Source: Glossina fuscipes (Eukaryota > Arthropoda > Insecta > Diptera > Glossinidae). From it: a DNA stretch of 64,000 bases. Below the pieces are notes generated by a model. The model was not told the DNA's origin. It worked only from the letters and a program-made list of their open reading frames with translations, and did no database searches. Below are positions 38,795 to 50,413 of the stretch, piece by piece; position 1 is the stretch's first letter; each line of letters starts with the position of its first letter. A program made the translations under genes and the position numbers. The stretch spans positions 2,174,007 to 2,238,006 of the forward strand of contig NW_023998431.1 in NCBI RefSeq assembly GCF_014805625.2, in the 5' to 3' direction.

Positions 38795-39010
38795 TGCGTT
38801 GGAAGGGTATATTAAAATTGTGTGTGGATGTATACCGAGAAACGCTTGAGATGGACCCATCTTTTATTATATACCGATCGATTGAGAATAAATTTCTGAA
38901 TGGATTTAAGCTTGACCTGCCCGTCCGTCCTGTATTTTTGTTATCAACCTACAAGTCGCAATTTTTGAGACCGCAATTGAAAATGGTTTGCATCGGACTG
39001 CGTCTTCGTA
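38795..39010 (-). mobile_element. mini-me-related repeat, third subfamily
   Basis: The reverse complement of this copy resembles 51830-52212: TTGAAAATGG...TTGCGACTTGTAGGTTGA, CAGGACGGACGGGCAGG, AAGCTTAAATCCATTCAG. It has the (GTCY)-like block and then GGTATATAATAAAAG. Confidence 0.5.
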
Positions 39011-40064
39011 TATATGAATAACTGTATTAAACAAAGTATTGTGGGACATTTAATGGTTAGCCGTAGCCCACCATAATGTTTTCACTTATCGTTTCTTTAA
39101 TGCCGGCAATGAAGCACAAGAACCAAGTTTGTTTCTTGCTGCTGTTGTAAACCCCATCGCAAATTCCCCATCGCACTGATTATGTTTGATAGTTCTTCGA
39201 TTGGAAGGCACATGAGAAAAATATCGTCTACGTTTTGCTTTTGCGATTTGATTCTGATGGAAGTCACAGCATTTCTATTAATCTCAATTATTTTCAATAA
39301 TTCACACAAGATTGTAAGCAAATTTGTGTGAAATTATAAGTGGGGATTGAGTGGACATAAAGATTTCGAAACTTATTAGAGAATAAACGCAATTTATCAG
39401 ATCTGTATAGCGTGTGCCAGACATGGAATGATAAAATTATTATTTTAGTTCTCTCATCTAACTCCCCATTAGTGAAAGTTTAAATCGATTTTTTTATTAA
39501 ATTTTGTGTGACACTAAAATACGTTTATTAAATTTTATAAATAATTTCACTTTACTTTTAATATAATAAACATTTTACATATATTATGCATAGATCAAAT
39601 GAAAAGAGGGGCAGTGGGTTAGCAAGCAACGGGATAAATATGTTATTGAAATGGTTCGAATGTAAGAAGAAAATAGAAGAAAATCGAGAAATCAATGCAA
39701 TATTTTATAGCGAATCTCACATTTGTGTCTGAAAGTCAGCATTGAACAGTTTAATGCCTAACAAGTTTCATTGCGAGTTAGATTTAAACAAAATTGAGTT
39801 TTTAGTTTATAGAATTTTTGCATTTGAGTGTAAGGCTCAAGTCAAGTTGAGTTTTGCTCTAAAAGATGCTGTACCGCATGAATGAATGTTCATGTGTGAC
39901 GATCTCCTTAGAACAAATGCATGCAAGCATGTGCAACTTTAGACGTTGGTTTCGAAAAATGCATGCGCGGAAAATACCGGTCAGTTGATAAGAAAAACCG
40001 CTTACTACTGGGAAAAACATGCAATTCTCGTTTCACTACATATTACAGTACACAGACACAGACA

Positions 40065-40230
40065 AAGATACACACACACATACACACATACATACACACA
40101 CCATTAGTAGTATAATATTCTATAAGAATTATTTATGGAGCATTAAATTGTGTTCTAATTTAACGGATATCTTGGCTAAACTACTACTATATGTATATAC
40201 ATGTACATATATATATATATATATATAGTT
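40065..40230. repeat. CA and AT microsatellites
   Basis: CACACATA runs (40070-40100) and (AT)n at 40206-40229. Confidence 0.85.
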
Positions 40231-41544
40231 TTCTAATAACGATAGCAAATAAATATAACATGTATTCAAATCAATGAAAACTTCATAAATTTTAAGGCCT
40301 GAAATTAAGCCAAAGACGTATGCTGACCAAACCTTAGAAAGATTCATGTGCACTCTTCATCAGCGTAAGATATCGGAAAGACCTTGTGGCATTTAGGCCA
40401 TTTAGATATAGTATCGTTTGCTACTACTCACAACGGCTTATGACCGTCTGTGCATTGAAGATTGAGCCGCACTTGACGACTTAATTCTAGTTTCTACCAA
40501 ATCGCAAATGAACAAGAGATTAGATCGAGTTTAACCGTCCAATCGTCCATATCGAATCGATAATAAGCAAAATAGTTGTTATTGTTGAGGAAGAAATACT
40601 TCGTTAAAAGCTTTTTTTTTTTTTTCTTTGTATATCTCCTTGGTATGTTCATATAAAGGGCTTTGTAAACGTTTTCTTCTTAGCAAAGAATATCATTGGG
40701 CCTGCAATGAAACATAAAATTTTATGCAAAGCTTCCATCCACTCGAGATCCTGTAATTTACTTTACTTAAGAATCCTTAAAACCATATGTTTTTTTAAAA
40801 GTGTCACTGTCCATCAACCTTAACTACCTATACGAAAAATAACGGGCAGTTAATTGATGCTTAAACCCATACTCAGTTAGGATTAAAAATCAGATGATAG
40901 AAGTGACACTTACTACTTAAGAAAAAGTTAAGAGCTATTCTCAACAGGTCAGATGCAATTTGTATAAAGATATTTACTAAATACAGATTTAATTGGATCA
41001 CTTGAAGATAAAATTATTTAGATACGAGAATAAGTGTTAAATAATAAATCGCAGAACGATGACGCAGATCTCTACACAACGTGTGGTACATGAAATTTGT
41101 TCATATGTATGCAACGCGGAAAACAAGTTGTTATAGTTTGCTATACCGAACAACCCGAAACAATTTTCCGAACTATTTTCTGAGCCGTTTCATATACTAA
41201 AGCACTATTTCACTATGGAACGTCTGTCCGATGTACAGGTTGTTTTTGTCGAGCTATTTTTATGCACTCTGCGATCATGTTTAAATCTGAAGAGGAATTC
41301 TTTTGAGAATTGATTCGATGACACTATTTTTACGACCACGCCCCACATAAAACAGCATGTTGAAACAGCATGAGTTATTTAATAATAAGCATTGTCTGTG
41401 GGTTTTTGGGAAAAATCACGACGAATTATAACCATAAGCAACTTGTTGGCATATATACTTATGCCAAAAAGAAGACGTCAACGTTTTCGAAAACCATTCA
41501 ATATGCTAAGTTAGAAAGCGATGTACCTCCGAAATTTGTGTCCC

Positions 41545-41548
<4 letters not shown>

Positions 41549-41582
<34 letters not shown>
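41549..41582. repeat. TC microsatellite
   Basis: Perfect (TC)n run, about 17 units. It explains Leu-Ser and Arg-Glu runs in ORFs on both strands. Confidence 0.95.
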
Positions 41583-41584
<2 letters not shown>

Positions 41585-42103
41585 ACGGTTAGATACGAAT
41601 ATAATAGGAAAGCAAGAGGAAAAAGAAATTTTTCTGCTGCCCACACAACACTGAAGAAAAAAAATAGCTTAAGATGCTTTAAGATGTTGCGTTCAGAAAC
41701 CCGTACATAGATAGAGCAAGATTTGTTCAAGTTAGTAAAAAGCGTGCATACAATGTAGTGAAGTAAAGTCAATTAAGTTTACGCACTATTACCGTTAGAT
41801 GGTAGCGGTCTGACAGTATCTATTAACGAAATTTCTTAATGGCTTGTCCAAAGGTCTTCTAAAGGCCTCCTAGTAAAATGAAAAGCGTTAGAATACGTCG
41901 TCATTTATCTGATCGCCTAACATTTCATTACATTATCTTGCATATTTATTCCCTCGAAATTCCTATAAAGGATAAAAACAAAGTGGGAGAAGAACGCATC
42001 GTATCACTCAATAAGTCGTCGGTCTGGGACGATACCTGTCAAAATTTCATGATATCGTGATAACTAGTTTGCAATCTGCATTTGTTTTAGTAATGCCACT
42101 TTC

Positions 42104-42143
42104 TTATTATTGTTATTATTGTTATTATTGTTATTATTGTTAT
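42104..42143. repeat. TTATTATTG nonamer repeat
   Basis: About four tandem copies of a 9-base unit. Confidence 0.85.
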
Positions 42144-43013
42144 GAGTTTAGCCGGAGCGATTGAATCGAAGAGAATCTTAAAGGACTAACGTCTAAAGGC
42201 TACCGGCTTTATTAAAATATCTACTGCGCTTGCGGTTTGAACACACGACTTTTGAATTGTTAGTCGAGACACTTTGATCCCCCTTTCTCATTTTCAAACA
42301 ATAGAAAAATCTGAAGCTCCTTTCTTGCTTTTTAATGAATAAATAAAGTACGTTCCTAATCAGCATTGGCTTCAAGGGGATTATGGCGACTTTTGTCTGT
42401 CGAAAAAATAAATTTATAGCTTCTTTGGTAATATCTCGGATCGTCTATGATCGCCCATCATCGACAATGCAAAAGTGCAAAAACCGCTTTGGAAGACCGA
42501 AAAGTAAATTTAAATGCCTGAGACCGAAAAAATGATGTCACTGAAACAACTGTGACTAGTTAGCGAATGACCGAAATGTCATGAAATTCTGACATTCTTC
42601 GAAATGTTGTCTATCCAGACATCATACGGGTCTGTCAACAGCGATGCCGTCTGCCTGCCTGACAGCATATAGCAGAAGACTTATTGAGTGATGTGTCATT
42701 CCCAGTAACTGCTTAGCGACAAAATGAATATTTTTCTTATTGTGTTATGCTTATCTATCTAGTACAAAAGTCTTGAAATAGCCGTACGCAAAAGATCTTA
42801 ACGTTAAGGCTTCAACTTCCACAGAATGCTCCAGTTATAAGCCATTTTATGCTGCTTACATCGAAGGCACCATGCTCGCAACCTGCTAGTCTTGGTTTTG
42901 GAACCAACGCAGTGCTACTATCTGTGAAAGAATCTAAAGGCTGATTGCAGCGCCCAAGTAAGTCAAGTAAGTAGGTAAGTAAGTATGTACGTAGTGAAGT
43001 AAAGGCCGCAGAC

Positions 43014-43205
43014 TTAACCCTTGCAAAAGTTCCTTAGAAGCGTAAGTTTATTTGCGCATCCGCAACCTTTTCCTAAGTTCAACACGTTTTTCAAGTTACG
43101 TTCACACAAATCGTAATTCCCTTTATATTTCTTAACGGCTTCGATGTAAATATCAACACGCGACTTTACATATTCTGCACATCCTATGCGAGTAACTGTT
43201 TGCAA
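43014..43205 (-). pseudogene. Cysteine-rich coding-like fragment, unknown
   Basis: A 63-codon open frame with coding-like codon use but no ATG. A CAG just inside its 5' end (AATCTTGCAAACAG) could be a splice acceptor. The peptide has regularly placed Cys residues and an amphipathic pattern (CAEYVKSRVDIYIEAVKKYK, then LCERNL, GCGC and a final FCKG). This is the look of a small secreted insect protein. Upstream in another frame lies SCKCEEAVMNF...FCKQSC, so it may be a frameshifted remnant. No signal peptide is visible. It lies in the forked intron on the same strand, and could be a nested gene exon or a pseudogene. Confidence 0.25.
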
Positions 43206-43491
43206 GATTGTTTACAAAAGATATCTACTACAAAATTCATCACAGCTTCTTCACACTTACAAGATGTTGCTTTTGTGCTTTGGTAGCCTGGTAGGAAATG
43301 CTTCAAAATAATGAAAACATATCTTAAATGAAATCATGATAGCATTTATGATACGAGATATATTCGCAAACGTTTAATAATGGATTTATGTTCACATGCA
43401 TGTATTTTATTGATTCACTTGTAATTAATAAAATTTTAATTCGTGATTAAATGAGATTTTCTGTTTTTTAACAACTGAAGTGAAGACTTAC

Positions 43492-43725
43492 CAAATATCT
43501 GGTGATGCTGCTACTAATAATTGCACGCAATCTAAACAACCTCGCGCTGCTGCATAATGCAACGCTAATGCGCCTCCATTAGGCCTTTCTATCGATGAAA
43601 TACTGCCCGAGTGCATTGATGAATCATATGAATCCGTTTGATGTGAATGCATTTTGTTTTTGTGATTATTATAGTAACGCATAAAATTTCCAGTATCTAC
43701 TTGTGACGCATTATCGCTAGTTGTT
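43492..43725 (-). CDS. f: forked ortholog, ankyrin exon 1
   Basis: A 234-nt exon between acceptor ATTTTAG (above 43725) and donor GTAAGT (43486-43491), phase 2 in and phase 2 out (ends GATATTTG). It encodes a Ser/His-rich lead (TTSDNASQVDTGNFMRYY, KMHSHQTDSYDSS) and then an ankyrin repeat (GALALHYAAARGCLDC, VQLLVAASPDI). Joined to 16831 it gives DIC-ANTQ. Espin has [21 protein letters not shown] at the matching repeat, so this is about the fifth espin repeat. The first espin repeats are not seen in the window. An internal ATG (43682) could serve as a start, but phase agreement with 49440 favours splicing from there. Confidence 0.9.
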
Positions 43726-44211
43726 CTAAAATTGAAAGCAAATTTGCAATTGTGCGATTAAAATATAAACTCATTTCAAAACTGCATTTTACATTCTTTA
43801 ACCCATAAATCAGTTAGTTAGTTCTCTATGACTTAACGGAATACATTTTAAAATATTCTCGACTAATCTTTTTTTTTCCGGATACCATCTTTTTCTCTCT
43901 CAAATGCTTGCTTTCCATTAAAGTTAACCAAAAGCATTTACGTGAAATTTTTATGTTCTATCCTAAGAAAAAGGCGGACTGAATACGTGATACAATTTAG
44001 GAACCAATTTAGTGTGTGTGGATTGTCTAATACATGTTTCTCACTACTCGAAACATGCTGACTTAAATGATATCCTAAAATTCTTTGCTGGTAAATATAC
44101 TGTGATTGGAAATTAACTAGATAAAGTTTATTCAAGCATTGGCAAAAGAACTTCGCTCCCAATGCATTGCCTCTTCGAGGTCACTTCAGCGAGCAATCGG
44201 ACCCACATGAT

Positions 44212-44345
44212 TGCACAGTCGTCCTATTTGCCTGATTTGGCTCCGACTCTTTGACTTTCGACTCTTCCCGAAATCAATAAAACCCTTCCAGGAGAATTGG
44301 TTTTGACTCAATTGAAAAGATAAAATGGATTCGAAATTCGGCCTT
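44212..44345 (+). mobile_element. mariner transposase remnant
   Basis: The plus strand encodes SSYLPDLAPTL, a stop, then LSTLPEINKTLPGELV, which matches the mariner transposase stretch around the third catalytic Asp (the HPPYSPDLAP...FPKIKKTLPG type). It carries a stop codon, has lost the surrounding protein and shows no clear terminal repeats, so it is a decayed fragment. Confidence 0.65.
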
Positions 44346-44451
44346 TTTTAAATGCGCATAACGAATTAATTTAACGTAACTTAAATTGCAAATTCTTATC
44401 CGCTTTTTATCTGGCTACTAAACCTTTTCATTCAACAGAGTTATCTAAATC

Positions 44452-45367
44452 TTTGTCATCGTATTTATAAGTCCGCCTGGTAGCTGTAGTTTTTCAATCG
44501 AATTCTTCTGACCTCACAAAAGGAGCAAAAGGAGCAAATCAGATGTGTATCCATCACATCGTTAATTGGTCCTATCAATCAATCACCCCAGTCCCAGTAA
44601 AACGTTATATTTATATCCAAATTTTGTTCGACATTCGTTTTCACTTTAATTACACCGACGATATTAACTCCTTGTGAAATTCGCAACCGAATAAGAGTGC
44701 CAGTTATTCCATATATCTTGAAAATTTGTATATATTATATACATACATACATCAAGTCACATGCGTACCAATCCAGTCGCTCTGTTGGAGAAAATCGATT
44801 ACTTTCCACTTAATATTTTCACTTGAGTATATGTGAAACTATGAAAATCTTGAACAATTTACTTTTAAGTACCGAAAGCTAGGGATAAGAAGAACATAAA
44901 GACATATTTCAATCATATAGTGAGAAGAACTGCTCCTTCCAATTAGGAATTTTTACGATTTCTGTTCTCAAATTATGCCATTATAAAAGAAAAAACAACA
45001 ACAACAATTGTTTTATTTCACTTGGAAACTTAATAAAAATTGTACCTATTCTTAGGCTGTTCAAAACGTTGAGTCGATGTAAAGATCACCGTCCACGGTC
45101 ACAAATCTAACTTATATGCTCATATCTCACTCATACGTATACTGATCATTGATTGGGGAAAAAAATGACATTTTAAAGTATGCATTTAATTATCAAGACT
45201 ATCTAAATTTTCAATAGAAAAAGGGCTTCTATTGATAAAATGATGCCTGACAAAAAAATACCTTCATCATCATTGAATTGTTTGAGGTATTGCTACTTGC
45301 TGCTTACATTGAACAATTCAATTGACTAATACAATAACCAGATGCGAGTTTTGATTTTCCAATTGTT
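44452..45367. mobile_element. 0.9-kb dispersed repeat, copy A
   Basis: It matches 62097-63034 in the same orientation through many blocks: GAGCAAAAGGAGC, TGTGTATCCATCACATC, TTATTCCATATAT, TTGAATTGTTTGAGG, AATGCGAGTTTT-like. It has no coding potential and no obvious terminal repeat, so it is probably a non-autonomous element of unknown class. Confidence 0.6.
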
Positions 45368-46289
45368 CTACATCTTTTCAGTTGGCAGCGGAGAGTTACT
45401 TTGCGTTAAGAGATAGTAGGAGTCAGTTTTCTCCAAATTTTGTGGTGGGGCGCATCATGTGATTCTGGCAGATCAAGCTGGTGACAAGGACTATCATTAG
45501 AGCGAAGCTAATAGCCTAATGTATTTTCCTAATGTATTGGTTGTTTGAGAAACGCAACTCAGGTCGTTCGCGTCATTGAACTTCAAGTGACTTCTAACTA
45601 TTCGCGAACATCGGTCTGCTTCCTGAAGGGCTAAAACCGAATGGGAAAATATACTTTTTAGATAAAAGTAAAAAAGCGTACATTCTCACTAACTATTGAT
45701 AATATTAGCATGAAATTCGATTCAAAAGTTAGTTCTTAACATGTTAACAACCTAAGACGAATACTTTCTTGCCTTCGTCAAGCAACAAGAAGCATCTACC
45801 CGCAATCAAATTGAACAAATTACCTTACACTTGGAATAACACAATTCGCCCCTAAGCAAATATACGCTTTAAGTACATTAGTTCTTCTTTTATTGTAAAT
45901 TATATGAACAATGCACAACATTTCATACAAAATTTCATACCTCCTAACATGCTGCACATACGACAAGTTGATTTCTCAAACATTTAGTGCTGTTTATTAT
46001 TTCAGCCCAAAAAGCTGCAATAATTATTTTTATGAATTTAAACTTTTCATTTAATTAAGGCAAAGCGTATTTTAAAAGCTTATAAAACAAGTTTAATTTT
46101 TGAAATTTACGAAAATTTTGTTTTGTAAAGGGAAGACGCAGAAACACATCAAAGCAGAAATTTACTTGTAAATGTATCAAGATTTATTTTTTCAATACCA
46201 ATATAATTATATGTCACCTAACTTCAAAAAATGCAAACAGTTAACGTTTTTTTGGGGAAGCTTCGTTAGCTACGGACTATTACATTGAA

Positions 46290-46440
46290 GCCAATAAGGT
46301 GGACTCTGCTTCGAACTTCACAAATTTGAGAGCTATACTTGATTCTAAACTGAATTTTAGGTTGCAGGTCGAAGCATGTGTTAACAAGCGAAAGCACTGC
46401 TGGGGTTCATTAGACAGTGGTCGTACGCATTCAACGATCC
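46290..46440 (+). mobile_element. Non-LTR retrotransposon fragment
   Basis: The plus strand encodes FTNLRAILDSKLNFRLQVEA followed by KRKHCWGSL. This resembles the segment after the reverse-transcriptase core in jockey/R1-type elements (the YLGVILDxKLxWxxH...K pattern). Only this fragment is visible. Confidence 0.5.
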
Positions 46441-46599
46441 TTCGCATCGCCTATACATATATATGCATTCAAATTTTTGTAGATTTATCTGTTGCAGTTT
46501 ATGAGTAATTATCCTTTATTCCATTTCCCATTCCCCTATTTCATTTTTCTCGACAAACAGACGTGTTGTCAGTTCACGTGGTAAAGTGAAATGTGAATT

Positions 46600-46912
46600 C
46601 TTGACCAGCTTCAAGTTTGGAATGCACCTAAACTTGTCCGCATGTTCGTCTGTCCACCTGCCTGCCTGCACAACTTGTAACTGCGTGGTATTTGTGCTAA
46701 ATTGGCAAAATAGTTTGAAAGTGACTCAAACTTTTCAAAGGATGCGGTCATAACGCCCACACGCTTATGCGACAAGAATTTTTATTTTGAAAATGATAAA
46801 AATCACCTGCGCCCGCTTCATATTATAGGGCATTAAGAATTCGTTTTTTTTCCTTTTTTAGTACATTTGAGGGTAACGGTGATGGGTATAAAAGATTCGG
46901 ACACGACCAAAT
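46600..46912 (+). mobile_element. mini-me-related repeat, second subfamily
   Basis: It contains TCGTCTGTCCACCTGCCTGCC (GTCY block), CTTTTCAAAGGATGCGG, ATATTATAGGGCATTAAG and GATGGGTATAAAAGATTCGG. It is similar to 27990-28356. Confidence 0.5.
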
Positions 46913-49439
46913 ATATTTTTGTGTTACTTGTTTATATTTTGCAATATTACAGTAATATTACCGCCTGCTTACGTGTGATATCCAGTAGAAATAAGTGGAG
47001 ATTCATTCGATCTTGCGATCAACATCTTTGAAGAATATTTGTACGCTATTTGACAGGAATTTTCATGTGATAATAAAAGGGAATGTAGTACGAATTGTGG
47101 TCCAATCTGATTAATTTTAGAAAAAGACGGATTTTAATTAGGAACAAATTTAGACAAAAGCGAGGTATATAATTTTAGCATTTTAAGCTAATAATGACCT
47201 GACCCACACTTAGATTTGTTGAATTTTGATTTAACTGATTGATGTTGACGAGAATAAATTTGAAATGAAGTTCGCTTTTCTCAGCAAAGGCTTGAAGTGC
47301 CAATTGTGGATTCAATAGAGATCGAGACAGGCAAACGTGATTAATTTCACTCTGCTATACAATCTAAACAAATATGGATACACTTGTGAGGAATACAATA
47401 CACACATATATCGACACGTAACACTTTGCGAGGAGCACAATATATATATGGACACGTAACAAATGTTTAATAGATCTAAGATACCGTCTGCGTTGAATAT
47501 CTAATAATGGTTTAAATGCAATTGAAAGTTGTAGTGAAATGGGAAAAGACACAATTTCTGGACAAAGGGACAATTTAGTCATTACTGTCAGCAGTATCGT
47601 AACTAAAAGTTTTCTTCTTCTTCATGTTCTTCTTGTTCTAAAGCGCAGCAAATCAAAGACAAATGATACGGAATAAAGATGTTTAAGATTATTTTTGGAA
47701 GTAATTAGGCTTCAGAAGGATTGCCGTGCTTGTAATATTTCGATCAAAAAGTATTCCTCATAAAAAATCAATTTGTAGATTATTTCAGCAGGTTTTGGAA
47801 TTGTGAACAAAGCTTGGACCTACTGCGATGATCCCGAAATACATTGCGACAATAAGGGGTATTAGTGAAATAAACTTTGTGAAACAGTTTTTGTCGTGAA
47901 CCTTGACAGAGTTGTGAAAAACGAGCGAAATGCATCAGTTTTGTAGAAGGCGAAAGGTAAACTTAACGTAGAAAGAATCTCCTTAACCCAGTCTAACAAA
48001 AATAAAATTACTAAAGTAAGCGATTTTGTTCCATCATTTTTCTCATCATTCTAGTCTGTTCGTTTTTTAACAATTAAAGCCGTCACAAGCAAACGAAGAT
48101 TTTGAATAGCTTTTAAAATTCGACTTTAGAATTCCAATTTTAGGAGGTTAGGATTAGACATTAGACTCCACGTTCGACTCGTAATACTCAAAGTTACGCA
48201 TCAGACATTAGATAGATCCTTAATCAATGTAAGATTAGAAAGTCGACTGCTTATCCGTCCAACTGCTTGCCGGCTGCCTGCTATTTATTGCTGATATTTT
48301 ACTTTTTCCCAATTCTCCCAAAATTGATAATACTTTGAAATCCATAATATATGTTGACTTAAAGTACATGGCTTGTACTTGTCAGGACATTTACGTATGG
48401 TGTAACTAAAACTTCGATCGATTACGGATATTAATCTGCAACTTGGTACAAATATTTCGTAGGGTAGTCCTATCTAACCTAGGTGTAAGAACAAGAAATA
48501 AAATCTTTATGGTTGACCAAGATCGACCACAACATTGCCTAGTACAATTCTTCACTTATTTTCATCATCAGGTATGATGTTAAGATTTACTTTTCGCGGG
48601 AAGCCTGGTATAGAAAAAAATCTTAAAACATGAACCGACATATAACAATTATACCAAAGTTGATTTTCTTGTCAAAGAATCTATTATTCTTTCCCTATTT
48701 CGATCATAGAATACCAAAAATGATGTCCTTTTTCCAAATAAAGATTTCGTGTTCGCAAGACTTTTCTCATGCTTGGTACATGATGTATATGTGCTAAATT
48801 TGACAACATCTTGGTGCCATGTAACGATTATTTCAGTGTAAGAACGTTTGTGTTAGAAATAGTTGAACAAGTGTTCCCCTCTCATAAAAATTTCCCACAT
48901 TTCTTCACTATATATATATACCTAAATACTTGACTTCTGTCGAGTCGCACTGCTTGTTAATAGTAATACATGCAGACTGAACGTAAACATGGTTGGGTCT
49001 AATACATTTCCTTCATACATTAAGACGTGACAGTTTACTAAACTTGATCCACTTTGAACTTTGAAAACTGTGAGCTGAACCCGTAAGCAGGCATCAGATG
49101 AACAGACATAATGACCGTGAGTAGTAACAATTGCTTTTCGATGTCACATGCATTCGCACAAACAGGCTCTTACTACACGTCGTGGATGGTGAAGTGATCT
49201 CAATGCCATCAATTAGAGGAGGTGTGGATATCGAAACTTGCTCTTAAACTGAAGACAAAACTGTCTTATATAAGTCAATTGAAGACTTTTTCATTCACGT
49301 ATTCACGTATAATTATAGCAAGGGGAATAAAGAGAACGCAAACTTAAGATTTCAAACTAATATTGATCGCATATGAACTCGTTCATATCACTTTAAAACA
49401 CTAGTGCTGATAATTAGTTTTTCTTAACGGATAGTTTAC

Positions 49440-50413
49440 CTTAACTGAATGGCTTTCGTGCGACATTTTGCGCATGGCACTATTTGATTACGTAGTAAAA
49501 ACTCCACAGACAAAAGTGAAGATTTGGCTGCAACTGGATAATAGGGACATATAACATCTACAGCGAGATCGTCAGTGGATGGGTTATTTTGAAATTCCAC
49601 TGATGTGTATTCGGTTTGAAAATATTGAAGTGTTCTCAAAGGTTTCGCTGAATCAGTTCGACTTGCAGACTGACCCAACTGACGTGTACCGAAATAACCC
49701 AAATGATCGTCAATACTTGAATAGGCATTTGTTAGAATTCGTTCATATTCGGCAATATCACAATCACTTTGGTACAATTTTTGCTTAAATATACGACGAG
49801 GTAGAGATGTTTGCTTAAGAAATTCCATTCTTCGATGACGCAATTCTATAGAGAACATCAAACAGACCCGTACAAATCGTCGCGATTTAACATCTGACGC
49901 TTTCACTATAGTCTTCTTTAATTGACGGCGATTTTGACGATGTTCGAGTTTTTGAAGCCGATTTAATATATTATTTGGAATTTCCATTGAACTCTTATTA
50001 AAATCAATTTGAGTTGTTAAGTCAAGCTTTGACCGGCATTTACGCCACGGTACTAAATCAAATTGAGCGAAACGTTTTTTAAAACTGCCCTGAGACCAGG
50101 GATGAAAGTTTTCTTTACATTCACTGTAACGTAAAATCCAATCGGTCCGTACCGTCAGCGTTGAATCATTTGAATTATTAGAGCAAAATCGTTTAGATTC
50201 CGAATAATTAACCAATTTATTACGAGCGCTAGCTTGAGGTTGAGAGCATTTATAACGCGGCACTAAATGTTTCTCTAACATGCGGATATCTAAACCGAAT
50301 TCGCGACGCAACGCTTCAATCTCTTTGATGGAAGCTGTATAGTGACTGCCCTGCCATAATGTTGCCGGAGGCGTTACTGTCGCAGCACACACTTTATTAT
50401 TATGATTAAACAT
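49440..50413 (-). CDS. f: forked ortholog, long-isoform N-terminal exon
   Basis: This 974-nt exon starts at an ATG (50413) preceded by an in-frame TAA and ends AG|GTAAAC in phase 2, which fits ankyrin exon 1 (AG+A gives Arg). If unspliced, the frame stops directly after the donor (TAA at 49436-49438), giving 325 residues. It encodes a Lys/Arg-rich protein segment: SIKEIEALRREFGLDIRMLE (helical), then RYKCSQPQ, a WILRYSECKENFHPWSQGSF stretch, basic helices (LQKLEHRQNRRQLKKT), an ELRHRRMEFLKQ segment and a Cys pair at the end (VPCAKCRTK). No domain is recognised and no ankyrin repeat is present. It is either a lineage-specific N-terminus of a forked isoform or a separate intron-sharing gene. 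An initiator-like TCAGTA (A at 50549) lies 136 bases upstream. Confidence 0.65.

Larger units (their letters stand above)
16832..43491 (-). other. Large intron of forked (26.7 kb)
   Basis: This runs from donor GTAAGT (43486-43491) to acceptor TTTTAG above 16831. It contains the alternative first exon and promoter near 18.7-19.1 kb, several mini-me-like repeats (19.6-28.4 kb and 38.8-39.0 kb), a solo LTR (27082-27568), a possible promoter near 34.0 kb, homopolymer-rich sequence (32.1-34.1 kb) and many microsatellites. Stretches not listed separately (for example 20.1-24.0 kb, 28.4-31.0 kb, 34.7-38.7 kb, 39.1-43.0 kb) show only AT-rich sequence and short chance ORFs. Confidence 0.75.
43726..49439 (-). 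other. Intron of forked (5.7 kb)
   Basis: Donor GTAAAC (49434-49439) to acceptor ATTTTAG above 43725. It contains a mariner remnant, one copy of a 0.9-kb dispersed repeat, a non-LTR reverse-transcriptase fragment and a mini-me-related repeat. The rest (46.9-49.4 kb) shows no supported features. Confidence 0.65.

Noticed and set aside
42957..42995. GTAAGT-rich repeat that looks like many splice donors
   Set aside because: A simple GTAA/GTAAGT microsatellite on the plus strand with no exon attached.
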